Source of the DNA: Gonatopus flavifemur
Taxonomy: Eukaryota > Arthropoda > Insecta > Hymenoptera > Dryinidae
Length of the DNA stretch: 64,000 bases
Assembly (NCBI GenBank): GCA_018340375.1
Contig: JAFFJZ010000001.1
Location: 78,174,001 to 78,238,000 of the forward strand
Direction of reading: 5' to 3'
Under the pieces are notes generated by a model that was not told the origin of the DNA, ran no database searches, and saw only the letters and a list, made by a program, of their open reading frames with translations. Both the position numbers and the translations under genes were made by a program. This document shows, piece by piece, positions 25,310 to 36,735 of this stretch. Numbering within the stretch: position 1 is the stretch's first letter; every line of letters starts with the position of its first letter.

Positions 25310-25560
25310 GATTACATTCTCTCTTAAATTGCAAACCTGAGCAGGACAATATATTAACAGAATACTTCCTGCTCGAAAAAGATAGAATTCAATAATAAAC
25401 TTATCTATTCTGTGAAGACAGCCAACGGCAATAACATTTCCAGTCCACGTGTCGTTACGACTCGGAAGAACAATAGGTAGGCTGCTATCATCGAATTTCA
25501 AGGTCTCATCTAATTTCAATAGCCTTATGGCAATATTTCAATCACTTGTTGAGACCTGTT
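25310..25560 (-). pseudogene. Serine protease relic (Asp exon), minus strand
   Basis: Reverse-strand translation gives NIAIRLLKLDETLKF, then LPIVLPSRNDTWTG and NVIAVG, matching the Asp exon of the array proteases. The catalytic Asp is Asn and the frame then runs into unrelated sequence. It belongs to the same diverged lineage as the plus-strand relic at 19604. Confidence 0.7.
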
Positions 25561-26174
25561 AGTTTAGAAGCAAACTGAGTCTAAAGGTTCCTCGTAAGTA
25601 TTTGAATATTGATCAAAGAATTTTGGAAATTTAATGTCTTTTACGGGAATTCCTTGAGAACAACAGGATAATGTGTTATTCGCCACTGTTTTTCGCCGGG
25701 AAGAATCATTTATTCGAATCCCTCTTCAAGGTTGGAACTGTACGCTGCTCGTCATACTGATCGTTCGGGATGATAAATTCTTATGAACGAATTACAATTT
25801 GCATCACAGAGATCTCTTCAGCAATGTGAATAACACTTGTCCAAGATGTTCATTGAACTTCATGGCAAGTTTGTAATTCAATTAGGAATTTGAATCAATT
25901 TTCGTGTCAGTGTATTCGAGCAAAGTTCCAACAAAAAACAGTTCGTAGAAAAATGTATGTTACTCTTTGTTATGTTAAATGTCTCTTAGCATACGCTTCC
26001 ATCGCGCTCCAACGAATCATCTTAATCAGGACAGTTGTCCAAATTCTACAGTCATTCAGGAACATGTTTCTAAATTATTTGGAGATGTTATCAAGAATCG
26101 TGGGCAATTAGTTTCAAGCTTTCTGAATATGACGTTTGCGAATCTTCTCAGTCAAGTGAAAAACCGATGAGTGC

Positions 26175-26885
26175 ACGGAAAAAAAGAAATAGTTGCAGCA
26201 ACTACTTAAATAGTTGATTTTCGACCATCTCCTTGAGTAGTTGCTGCAGCTACTCAGTAGTCAGGACAAGTGACTCGATAGTTGCACTAACTAACGTAAA
26301 TACCTGAAGTATTTTGAATAAGTTCAGACAGCTCACGTGTCACTTGTCCTGCCTACTAAGTAACTGCTGCAACTACTTGAGTAGATGGTCGAAAATCGAC
26401 TATTTGAGTACACGGAGACAAATGAAGGTCGAAAATATAGTAATCTTTAATGAAAATTTGAGAATATTTCTTAAAATCTGAGAGTTTTTCTTAAATGCAT
26501 AATAAAGACAAAACGCTCCACTTTTTTGTGGAATTTTATTCGAAAAACAATGAAAAATTCTCAATACTTAATAAGGAATAGATAAACATATGAACTTTCC
26601 AAAAGTCGCGCGTGAAATTTTAAAAAACTAGTAACAAAATCTCAATATCCTACTATTCAGTTTGTGAAATTTCGTATGCGACTTTTGGAAAATTCATATT
26701 TTTCTCTATTCTTTATCAAGTATTGATAATTTGCCATTGTTTTTCGAATACAATTCCACAAAAAAGTGGACCGTCTGTCTTTATTATGCATTTAAGGAAA
26801 ATTCTCAAATTTTTATTAAAGATTACTATATTTTCGACCTGCATTTTTCTCCGTGTAGTTGCTGCGAATATTTCTACTTTCCGTG
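26175..26885. mobile_element. CACGGA-type MITE with GCTGCAGC words, interrupted
   Basis: Termini CACGGAAAAAAAGAAATAG and (reverse complement) CACGGAAAGTAGAAATATTC, flanked by TG. The interior reiterates AGTAGTTGCTGCAGC words. The other unit has the same element without the inner insertion at 39535-39797. Confidence 0.75.
26411..26855. mobile_element. Inner MITE, CACGGAGA termini, TSD TA
   Basis: Starts CACGGAGACAAATGAAGG and ends GCATTTTTCTCCGTG, with TA on both sides. It is absent from the sister copy (39764-39775), which proves insertion after the C/D duplication. It has long arms that fold back on each other. Confidence 0.88.
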
Positions 26886-27448
26886 TGCCTTTTCATACAT
26901 CCCCGGATATCGATTTGCTCAAAATGAGCGGAACGAATTTTGAGAGGGGTCGGACTGCTGTGGGAAGCGAAGCAGTCAGGGAGCAGAGCCCCCTGATTCC
27001 AATTGTCCAAGACATAAATTGACGTTTGAAGTCGACTGATGCGGTTCCTGTGATTACAACAAGTATTATGACGCGGTTCCAATGTGAAAACATGGGACAA
27101 GAGAAAAAAGAAGTTCTCAAATTCGCGTTTTTTTGGGAAAAAACCAGGATATCTTGTGACAGGTTTCATAACTCCTCTTTTCGAGAAAGCAAAAGTCTCG
27201 AATTCAGATTATGTCACGACCGAATTTATCACGCAACCAAAAGTACCCTATTTTGAATGTGAAATCGTGACGAAAAATGGTCACCAGAACTATGGAATTC
27301 CATGGATTGTAGCCGATTTTGGAATTGAGACGCAGTGAATTCAAGCCAAACTTGCAGTAATGAAATTCGAAATAAATCGATTTTGACTCGCACCTCACAT
27401 GAATCGGGGGAGGTGAAAATCCATTTTCCTTTCATGAATGATATCATA

Positions 27449-27699
27449 CACTGAGAGAAGAGTTTATTTGTATTTAATAAATCTTGTTTTGGATACGGCG
27501 AAATAAATATTTATTACATACAAACATGACTCATTATCCTCAGATAAGGTTTAATAACGGTTAAAAAATGTCATATGAAGCTTGTAACAGTGAGGAAACT
27601 TCATTTATAGTTATGAGGCCAAGTTTACGTGGAAAAAATATTTATTTCGTCGTATCGAAAGTAAGCTTTATTGAATACAAATAAACTCTTCTCTCAGTG
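27449..27699. mobile_element. MITE, CACTGAGAG termini, TSD TA
   Basis: Starts CACTGAGAGAAGAGTTTATT and ends AACTCTTCTCTCAGTG, flanked by TA. The gene E unit keeps the empty site ATATCATAGACTTTCTG near 51063. The duplicated copy is at 40539-40789. Confidence 0.88.
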
Positions 27700-28227
27700 T
27701 AGACTTTCTGTGGCACCAGTGATTGAAAAATTTTCTGAGAATGGGATACGACGTAATGGAAAGTGAGTCTTCATATACCAGGGTTCCCACTTTTTCTAAA
27801 TGACAAAATTCCCTAACTTTTCCAGGTTTTCCAGGCCCAAAATTTAGTTTTTCCCTGACCAAGTCGGAAAAATATTTTTCGACAAACTACATACAAAGGT
27901 AATTTCAACTAAAATTTTCTTTCAGCTCATAGTAGAAGAAGTATTTTATTCATTTGAAAATGTATCTTTTCGGTCATAATTTTAGCAGTCACAAAAATAA
28001 GAATATCGGTAAAAAAAAGTCCATTCAATCCCATCGATTATTCAATACAAATTTTGTAATGGTAAACCACCATTCGAACCTATTGAATTCTCATTGAATC
28101 CTATCAATTCAATCGATTTCAATGGGTTTCAATGGGGTTCAACGGTTTCGAATAAGTGTGAACGGTAATTTACCATCTCAAAGTTTGTATCAAATCTGAT
28201 TAATCAATAGGATTCAACGAATGATAT

Positions 28228-29374
28228 CACGGTGCTACACTGGTCAGGCACTTTTCGAATGATCCAGTGTAGGTTGTTGGCCTGGTCGAATTCAACACAA
28301 AACAATGTTTGAAAAATTGTTTACACCCTCAAATTCTCAAGTTATGGTCAAAAAACTGATTTTTGGGGATTTTGTACATTTAAAAATTTCCAACTCGGCC
28401 ATTTTTTGACCGATTTCAACATCCCGAACGGTTTCCGAAAGAAGAATGTTGGCACTTTTGAGAAATATACATGGTTTTGAGTATTAAACACACTGTAAGA
28501 AACATACTTCCCAAACTGCCAAAGAAGTTTGGGAGTTTTTTACACAAACTTTTTTTGTAAATTACCAAACGAAAGTTTGTAAACATTCAAAAAATTTTGT
28601 GATTTCACGAAGATTTTTGAGAATCCACAAACTTTTGTTCGACAATTTACAAAAAAGGTTCGGAAATTATTTTTCCAAACCAAGTTTGTAAATTTCCAAG
28701 CATTTTTGTTTGGAATTCAACAAATTTTTTTTACAGTGCAGAACTTAGTGGAAATTTTCACCTGTTTTTTGCATTTTTTCTGTTTCAAAAGCATTTTTTT
28801 CGCGACTATACTTCGAGAACCAATGGTTTATCATATATAACATTGAAGTGGGTTCAATTCTGTTCGAAATGAATTGTTGCTCATCGAAATCGATTAAGAA
28901 TTGTCGGAGTTATACAATTTTCTTAATCGATTTCGATGAGCAACGACTCCTTTCGAACAGAATTGAACACACTTCAACGTGATATATGATCAACCATTGG
29001 TTCTTGAAGTAAAGTCGCGAAAAAAATGCTTTTGAAACAGAAAAAATGAAAAGAACAGGTGAAAATTTCAAATTTTTGAGGAAAAATTTCCACCAAGTTC
29101 TGTTTCATACTCAAAACCATGTATATTTCTTGAAAGTGCCAACATTCTTCTTTCAGAAACCGTTCGGGATTTTGAGATTGGTCAAAAAATGGCTGAGTTG
29201 GAAATTTTTCAATGTACAAAAATGCCAAAAATCAGTTTTTTGACCGTAACATGGAAATTGGAGGGTGCAAAAAATTTTCCAAACATCGTTTTGTGTTGTA
29301 TTCGACTAGACCAACAACCTACACTAGTTCATCTGAAAACTGCCTTTAATTTTTTTCTTCTTTGTAGCACTGTG
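28228..29374. mobile_element. Fold-back element, 1.15 kb, nested in the hAT element
   Basis: Termini CACGGTGCTACA and TGTAGCACTGTG, flanked by TAT. The two halves are inverted copies of each other: TCGATTTCGATGAGCAACGA at the right half answers TTGCTCATCGAAATCGATT at the left half. The sister copy near 41305 lacks it. Confidence 0.8.
28491..28738. mobile_element. MITE, CACTGT...ACAGTG, nested in the left fold-back arm
   Basis: Starts CACTGTAAGAAACATAC and ends TTTTTTTTACAGTG, flanked by CA. The other arm (about 29098-29125) shows the uninterrupted sequence. The interior reiterates AAACTTTT and CCAAAC words. Confidence 0.8.
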
Positions 29375-30340
29375 TATTATATTGACAACCCCAAGAGAAC
29401 ACACGTTCTAGATCAAATCTACGTCTATTGTACGTAAATTCACTTTCATGGAATGCTCAATGTATTTCCAACTCACACGGCACGCAGTTTCTATAGATAT
29501 CTAAAAGAATACTCAATTAAGAAATCTTCAAGAACGATCTTGAAGAGGTCTTGAAGATATCTTTCAGAAGTGTTGGAAAGACACGTTGTGAAAGATTTCT
29601 GAAAGATCTCTTGAATCAAGACATTTTCAAGACGACCATGCAAGATACCTAGAAGACATCGATGAAAATCAATCCGCGAAATTTCGTTGTATCGATGAAA
29701 ATGTTATTGTCCCAAAGAGATACCAGTTAATGAATGCAATTCTATAGGCGTGGGGAGTCAAACTTCTCAAGCGGGTACTATGAAAAGATTTTTGTCGATA
29801 ACTTGATCGGATTCCAATAAAACAAAAATACGTCAAAAAGATGGCTTTCAAGATCAACTGAGATGTCTCTTCCAGATATCCAAAAGATGTCTTTCGTCTA
29901 AAAGGTATCTGAAGAATGTCTCAATGATATCTTTTGAAAGATGATCTTGAAAGAGATATTTTCTGCTCGGAATGTTTATTGAGATCGGGTTGAAATTCAC
30001 TCTTCAATCAATAATTTTCAACTATTCGAATTAAGAGTCGTCTTTGAGCAGAAGAATTTCAAAATTGTAGAAAGTTTCTGAAAATCAGAATTTCCAGGAA
30101 CTTTTCAAAAATTCCCTGACTTTTCCAGGTTTTCCATGTTTTCCAGGTGAGTGGGAACCCTGATGTACCAATTTTGTTAATTGTAAGAAGAGGGGATATG
30201 AGGGTGGATAATTTTTGTACCAATAGCATGATGTTCAAAACAGGTTGCAATCCAAATGTTCATTGATTCTTAGATAAATTTCATTCCACGTCGAACTTCT
30301 GTCGTGAAGGCTTCGTACTGAGAGAAATTCTTATGTGATC

Positions 30341-32738
30341 ATGTGTTGGCTGGGAATATGGTTGCTGATGCTGTTCCCAATCATTAGGGCTGATGGTGAG
30401 TGCGTTGATCAACTCTCAATATCATCTGTAATCATCTGCATTTTCATTGCATGTGTACTACAGTTTTCCCAGGCTTTTTATGTGGCAGGAATTTGGATCC
30501 TTCATTGAAACGAATTGATACTCGAATAATGGAATACTCGACTGGTATAACAGCCTTCGGTCTTTGTAAAGACCACAAACCTTGCGATACATCCTATCAA
30601 CCATGCTTCCATTTAGCCAATTTTGGCTTCCGAGTAGCCAATTCGAGAGAACGGGAACCGATGATGCATCGGATTATGTAAGTTTGAATTCTCGTTTCAT
30701 CTCATGAACGATTCAAATTTCAAGTATGTGGTCTCTTCTATTCATCCATTCGGACAAATTTTCTCAATTACCAATCCCATGGACAGTCGTATACAACTTT
30801 TATACACAGTGTTGGGAGTTTATCGGGTAGAATTCTATTCTTCGAGCAGCGAGAAGTGAACTTGCCGATTTTCCAAGTGGGATTCGTCAGAGTGCGATTA
30901 TTTTTCTCACTTAGAAGGGATTTCTTCATTTCAACAAAATAAGGTTCCACTCGAGTCGGACAGATTCTCTTCTGAAATGGAATGTAGCGTGACAATTCAT
31001 TATCAACTTCATCATGTTTCCAGTCTTTCCGCATCAGGAGTTTGATTCTCAAAAGGAACCAATGGATGAATAAGGCCCACAACATACAAGCGTCAAGATA
31101 AATAAGGGAAATCATTTTCAGATATCGTGAATAAGACTGGAACGTTACATCGTTCAAAACGAGTGATTAACGGGGACAAGGCAACTTCAAGAGAGTTTCC
31201 ATACGTTGTCAAGGTGGAAGGCCTGTGGTCAAGTTGCAGTGGAGTGATCATATATGAGAGATGGGTATTAACGGCAGCGCATTGCGTGACACATGAGAGG
31301 GAGGCGCGTTGGATTGTCGCGGGTGAAATGGAGTCGAATGATCCACCTTGTTGTACTCAACGAATTGGAGTGGAAAAAATGATACCATTAACACCTTTTC
31401 GAGAGTGAGCCTGATTTTATAATCGTTGAAAGAAACCAACCTTGTTTGGGATGCAAACATAACGGAATTCAGTTTACAGGTTCCCGGGTGTGGTTCAAAA
31501 TAACGATATTGCCTTACTGAAATTGTCTCAGCCCTTGGCGTTCAACGATAACGTATTGCCAATCGCTCTTCCAAATCATTCCGATAGATGGTCCGGAATT
31601 GGTATAATTATTGGATGGGGGTTGATCAAAAACGAACGTGATTTTGATTTAGGGAATGAAATGTTCCCTCCGAAGGAGTTAAGGTACCTCTACACTCGTG
31701 TGTTCGGAAAGGAAGGTTGTTTGGAAATGTTGAGGGAAGCTAGACTGAGTGTCAATGTCACAGGAGAAATTCTATGCAGTCCGCCACCTTACTTTGTCGA
31801 AGGGCAATGCCGCGTAAGTTTCATGACTATTGTTTGAATTCGACGATTCGCATTTGGTACATGAAGTACTCCCTTGCCCAAATATTTACATCCCTTCGAT
31901 TTCCAGAGTTTTTTAAATTTATTTCAATTATGAAATTATCCTAAAGTCGAAATACGATGGCTCCAATGAATGATGATTTTTCTTCGAAGAATAACACACT
32001 TTTTCAATGACTTTGATGAGATCCCGATTACACATTTGAGTTTCTGATGCTTTCCCGGCTGAAAATGTGACCCTTCGATATCTCAGGCCTTGCCTTGCGC
32101 CAAGTCGGCGCGATATGAGCCAAATTAGGACTTTCCATGATCCAACTCAGAGGAAGGGTAATTTTTAGCTGGGACACATGAAAAATGGATTGGAATAAAT
32201 AACAACTTAGCTGAACACTAACAACGTAACATGTCTTCGGAAGCAGTACTCATGATCTTTTCAATACATAGGTGACTTGAGAAACAGATCACGACAATTC
32301 TATATCGATAAGGTGTGATTATTTATTAGAATAATCGAACCTCAGAAACTTTTCCCGTAACGAAGGCTGCGGAAATCGAATGGTTTTTTGGGAGCCAATA
32401 ACTTTAATTATAAAAATTCCGTTCCAAAATCCTCTACTCGGGAATTTTTCCAATGTTCATTTTTCAAGGGTGATTCAGGTGGTCCACTGATTCGGAAAAC
32501 GAAGACCAGAGAACACGTGCTTGAAGGCATAACTAACGCCCATATCGGCGATTTTTGCGGTGATACGAGGTATATAAATGGCATTTGGACTAGAGTTTCA
32601 TCACATCTTGCGTGGATAGAAGAGAAAACAGGTGTGAAAGCAAACAACCTGAGAGACATAGCCGAAATGTGGAGCACTCGAAACTGCTGCGAGATGCCTA
32701 AACTTACAGAATTTTTCCTGCCCTTTTGTCCCATCTGA
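30341..32738 (+). CDS. Gene C: secreted S1 serine protease zymogen
   Basis: Four exons: 30341-30395, 31122-31404, 31480-31813 and 32469-32738, giving 313 residues with phases 1, 2 and 0 and consensus splice sites throughout. Signal peptide MCWLGIWLLMLFPIIRA (1-17). Propeptide to RSKR (29-32), mature VING. Triad His72 (TAAHC), Asp122 (NNDIALLKL) and Ser227 (GDSGGPL) complete. EGQCRGDS puts Gly at position 189, so a chymotrypsin or elastase-like pocket is expected. PPCC near residue 100 and NCCEMP near the C-terminus are extra cysteines that may pair with each other (inference). NKT at 22 and NVT before the Ser exon are possible glycosylation sites. AATAAA at 32774-32779. An extra open exon-like segment lies in intron 1. 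Sister of gene D. The best preserved member of the array. Confidence 0.9.
30473..30677 (+). other. Open exon-like segment in intron 1 of gene C
   Basis: An acceptor TTTTCCCAG precedes it and a perfect donor GTAAGT follows. It joins in frame to exon 1 (phase 1) and reads 68 codons without a stop, including LKRIDTRIMEYSTGITAFGL and CKDHKPCDTSYQPCFH. It would leave in phase 2, which does not fit exon 2 (entry phase 1). An internal T/GTAAAG site would fit phase 1. B, D, E and F carry the same segment broken by stops or lost splice sites. It may be a fossil cysteine-rich pro-domain exon or an alternatively used exon. Confidence 0.5.
32054..32173. mobile_element. CCC-ended MITE in intron 3 of gene C
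   Basis: Copy of the insertion at 22205-22318 in gene B: starts CCCGGCTGAAAATG and ends TTTTTAGCTGGG. Its flanking dinucleotides have diverged (TT and AC). It is inherited through gene duplication, since D and E also carry it. Confidence 0.55.
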
Positions 32739-33585
32739 TGAGAATCCATATATATAATGAGGTTGAAAACTAGAATAAATTGTGCTACAACACTGGTTTC
32801 ATTTTCTTACTCCGCAATCTATCCTTCCTCCACCAGTTCAGAATCAGAAGGATTCAATGCCCCAGCAGAAATATTCTGGTCATTCACAACTTGAGAACGT
32901 GTTAGCAAAAAAAAAGAAATTTAGGAATCCTTCGCAACTGTTTAGCAAGCAACTGGCTCATAGAGCCTCTCTATTAGGGGGAGACTGTCCGTAGCATATA
33001 TAATCAACCTATCCTGAATTCGCGTTGAAATCATGATACCAGCCAAGGTCAGAAAAAAACATTGAGCGTGGACCCATTTGATTTCAAATTCATATTTGAT
33101 CGTAGGGTCTATAATGGACATACATTCGAGTGTATACATACCTATATGGTAAATATGTCAATATTGCACCACTCAAGAACTTACCTCGATTCCTTGGGAT
33201 GGAAAATTCATGAAATGAAAATCGCATGCCCAAAAAATTCCTCTTCATTTATACGATCTTATCTCTAATTGCACCATGTACACTTAACACGCCTGTGTAC
33301 GCCTTCAGATTATTTCGAAAGCAGAGGAAGGTATCCCATCAAGCGAGAGGACATTTTATCATTCAGATTCACACTACTTTGAGACTTTATACACAGTGAA
33401 AAATTTTGTGTTAGAAACAGTTCACTCAAAATTCTTGTTGAAAATCGAAACACATGAGTATCAAATTGACAGATATTGAATGTAAATTTGACTCCATTGT
33501 TTTGATTTCTCATATTCTTCATGTCAACATCTAACACGAATTTCGAGTGGACCGTTTGTGACATGCAAGTGGGTTCAAAATACAC

Positions 33586-35447
33586 TGTGATGTGCCGACC
33601 CAAAACTTCACCCTCCCGTTTCGTTTCTTTTTTTTCAAACTCCAAAAATTGGAAGAACTCAGATTCTGCATTAAAATACCTTCGTTCGGATATATGGAAT
33701 TCTCATAAACGCACATTCACAGTGATCCGAATTGTTCCTACATTAGATATAAGTCCAATTATATAACATATGAAGAGCGAGAGCACTTTCTTCTAGACTT
33801 ATACCAAAACAAGATATTGTTCAATAAAATCAATATGGTTCTGCTCTCCCAATCCCTAATATTCAAAACATCATTTCGTTCATTATTTTTCATGTAGAAT
33901 TTTGGGCTTCCTGAGAACGAAAAGAGATCATAAAGTTGGACGATCAGCGAGTCAGCAGCTCCGACTTCTGGCCTCGTATGACCAGCCCGTGGACTCGCGA
34001 ACACTGTCGTCACTAAACAATTGTTTTAAAAACACGTTCTTTAAAACCTGAAAAAGTACAAATATTCTCAAGTGCATCTCTAAGTAAATGAAGCAATACC
34101 ATAATACCATGCATGTGTATTGTAGTACTTGAGAGTGCGTGTTCATGCGTATGTTGTGGTCGATCAGCTTTGATTTCATTTCGTCCTCATACCTTCTATT
34201 CTAGCATTAATTCATGTTCCGCACTTCTCTCCGCTAATTTTCATACACTTTCAATTTATTTAATATGCAAGTACACCATATCCGAAATTCATGAAATAAG
34301 TAATATTCAAATAATATTTCTTTCAAACACACGTTGAAATACCATCGGATATAACTTCAGCACACGATTATACCAAAAATTGCTGATGAGACCCTTCGCT
34401 GGTTTCAAGGTGACATGCACCTATCCTCTATCTCTTTCCTAATTTTTCGCTTCTCCCTTGTATGCACTTCCCTTATGGAGCATAGAAACAAAGACACGTC
34501 AATTGCATTCGGCTAGAAATCCATCACGTGATTTCCCCACTCCGAATGACAAAAAAAACCATCACTCTTTAAATAGAGCGATTATGATGGAATAATTGGA
34601 GTCTACATTCGGAATCTAATCGGGGACACGTTTTCGTCAAGGGAGCTCTTAATACGCGGATTTCACCTAACAGGAATTTTCATTCTCCGGTACCGCGATA
34701 GACTTCACCCCAAGTTCCACGTGCCGATTAATAATCGACGAAATTCTCTTTCGCCGAAGTCAAGTTTTCCATCGCTCCCATTTTTTATTCAAATTTAAAA
34801 ATTCTCGCACTCGGAATAATCAATTCTCGAGTTAGATTTTTTAGAGATATTCGTACTATCTAGTAAGCGCGTGATAGTAATTGAAATTCGTATTTAATAT
34901 CATCCGACATTATAGAACATTTTCGAATTCAACCTCATCAAAATCCACAACCAGTGTCATCAGTTGGAATCAGCTTGAACTCGATCATCTCACATGAAAT
35001 AGTTACAGCAAGTAATAAGTCTACTGTTCTTATACTCAAATACATCCGCTTATACATTTTCACTTACACGCACACAACATTCAAAATTGTGATTTGTTTT
35101 CGCAACATAATCTTCTGCATTCGGTTGTATTTGTATTACTTTATGAAAATATATAGATTATTGTGAATACCTTAACTGATGATTTCATTATTCAATTTTG
35201 GAAAGACAATCAACTCCCCAAGTCAGCTTTCTTTTGTTTAAATGTTTCTTGCATCGAAGTATAAACCCGCCACGGGTGCCGCCTTAGGTATAGGAACTTC
35301 TCTGGCAAGCTTAGAATCGAGTAGGCCCCGCAACTTGGTTCAATCTAGCCACTGAGGTCGAGCCAAGTAAATAAAAACAATTTGTTCGAAGTGAAATATA
35401 TTGACTAACGGTATATTTCTCCTCCTACGAAATTTCACTTCGTAACA
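33586..35447. mobile_element. Candidate solo LTR, 1862 bp
   Basis: The segment begins TGTGATGTGCCGACC and ends CTTCGTAACA, so both strands show TG...CA ends. The flanks ACAC and GCAC would be a 4-bp duplication with one mismatch. The D unit reads straight through here (ATACACAAAGTTTTC at 45474-45488), proving a clean insertion into the right end of a MITE. An AATAAA lies near 35368. No internal gag or pol is present. Orientation is uncertain. Confidence 0.5.
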
Positions 35448-36331
35448 GCACAAAGTTTTCTACTTTGTACTTACAGTTGTACTTGCCGTATAAAAGGATA
35501 TGAACTCGACGTTTCATCGGCACAGGCAATCAACCAAAAATGAAACGAATTCACAGAATTCGCTGTAACTGATGTGAAAAACACACCAGCAAATCCGAAC
35601 TCAGGGACGTGATTGTATTGGAATTCAAATTCATGTTTCACTTGCGTGAAGGAGTTCGTGCGTTTCCGTTTTACCCATAGGCTAGTGGCGCGAATTAGGC
35701 GCACTTCCCTTATAAGATAAGGAATTCAAGGTGAACGGCAACTGAATCAGCAGATTTCTCGTCATGAATATTCGTTATAGAAGGAAACAACAATAATATA
35801 AAATCTCATTTATATCGTAAAACACGCGGAGAAACAATATTCGCTGCAACAGCGGAATCTAATTTTACTGGGCGACTTTTACTGTGGGATCAAACCATTC
35901 AGAATCATGGCAATCTTTTCATTCACGACAACCACTCTTTGGCTGCGATAGCGAAGAATTTCGACTCTTCCAACAAAATTTGTTTGTAACTATAATCATA
36001 TAATTTATTGTTATTCCTATTTTCAGTATACGTTCCTTTATGCGTTATATATAGCGTATATGCTATTCCGATCGTCGATATAACATGGAAAATCCTGCTT
36101 TGTACTCCTCATTTGAATCCCTCTCATTTGAAATGAGGGAGCAATGAGGAAGAGTCTTCATTGAGGCAACGGGGAGACGACGGTAACCTGACTGCCCCCT
36201 ATGTTCTCAATGAAATTCATAATAGTGCGTTTACATAGCCAAATCTGAATGTACTGATCCACCAACATTAATCTGATTGGAAATACGTGGGGCGTATAGA
36301 TGTCTTTGATATTTTTTTTATGCATAAGACC
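35448..36331. repeat. Array-unit spacer (C unit)
   Basis: Matches 48546-49855 in the D unit and, from about 35770, 23960-24940 in the B unit. At about 35472 it contains the uninterrupted site TACTTACAGTTGTACTTG into which the LINE of the D unit inserted. No gene seen. Confidence 0.7.
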
Positions 36332-36494
36332 CAGTGATGCCAGGAAAAACGGTGCGGACCGAAAAATCAGCCCCTCCATTGTTCACACAATAACACGTTC
36401 GTATACGTGTGACTCACATGTATACGAAAGTTTCATCGTGTGCGCGGTAGAGGGGCTGATTTTTCGGTCCACACCGTCTTTCCTGGCATCACTG
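36332..36494. mobile_element. hAT-derived palindromic MITE, perfect 8-bp TSD
   Basis: Starts CAGTGATGCCAGGAAAAACG and ends CTTTCCTGGCATCACTG. ATAAGACC is repeated exactly on both sides (36324-36331 and 36495-36502). The B unit keeps the empty site GCATAAGACCG near 24935. Nearly the whole 163 bp folds into a hairpin. Confidence 0.92.
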
Positions 36495-36735
36495 ATAAGA
36501 CCGTCTTTTCACAACATATATTCCATGCTTCCGTATGTTCCCTAACAGGGCCGTGCCGACCTTCGGTGGCACCTGTGTTCAGAAATCTTTTGGCGCCCAC
36601 TTAAGGTCTCGAAATTTCAGTGCAACCATGAATTAGAATCATAGATGATGAACAAAATCAAATTGATTTATTTCATAATGACAATATATAAACGCATGTT
36701 CCTCTCAAATCTTAGACTAAAAACGAGTAAAATAT

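Larger units (their letters stand above)
27780..30161. mobile_element. hAT-type element upstream of gene C
   Basis: Termini AGGGTTCCCAC and GTGGGAACCCT (a CA-initiated version is also possible). The 8-bp flanks CATATACC and GATGTACC agree at 6 of 8. The gene E unit retains the uninterrupted CTTGATATACCAATTTTG near 51148. Arms reiterate TTTTCCAGG. No transposase is visible. A truncated duplicate is at 40870-41980. Confidence 0.75.
25205..33585 (+). repeat. Segmental duplication, C-unit copy
   Basis: This block (minus-strand relic, MITEs, 5' flank and gene C, spacer) is collinear with 38567-45475. Long stretches are nearly identical: for example, the 73-codon frame at 25890-26111 is identical in translation to 39251-39472. 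The two copies differ mainly by later insertions (26411-26855 and 28228-29374 here, 39973-40141 in the other). Confidence 0.85.

Noticed and set aside
27130..27338. Open frame upstream of genes C and D containing TQPKVPYFEC and HQNYGIPWIV
   Set aside because: It is repeated in every unit, but related copies near 20130, 50900 and 59060 are broken and no splice sites or known domain are present. Probably unit spacer.
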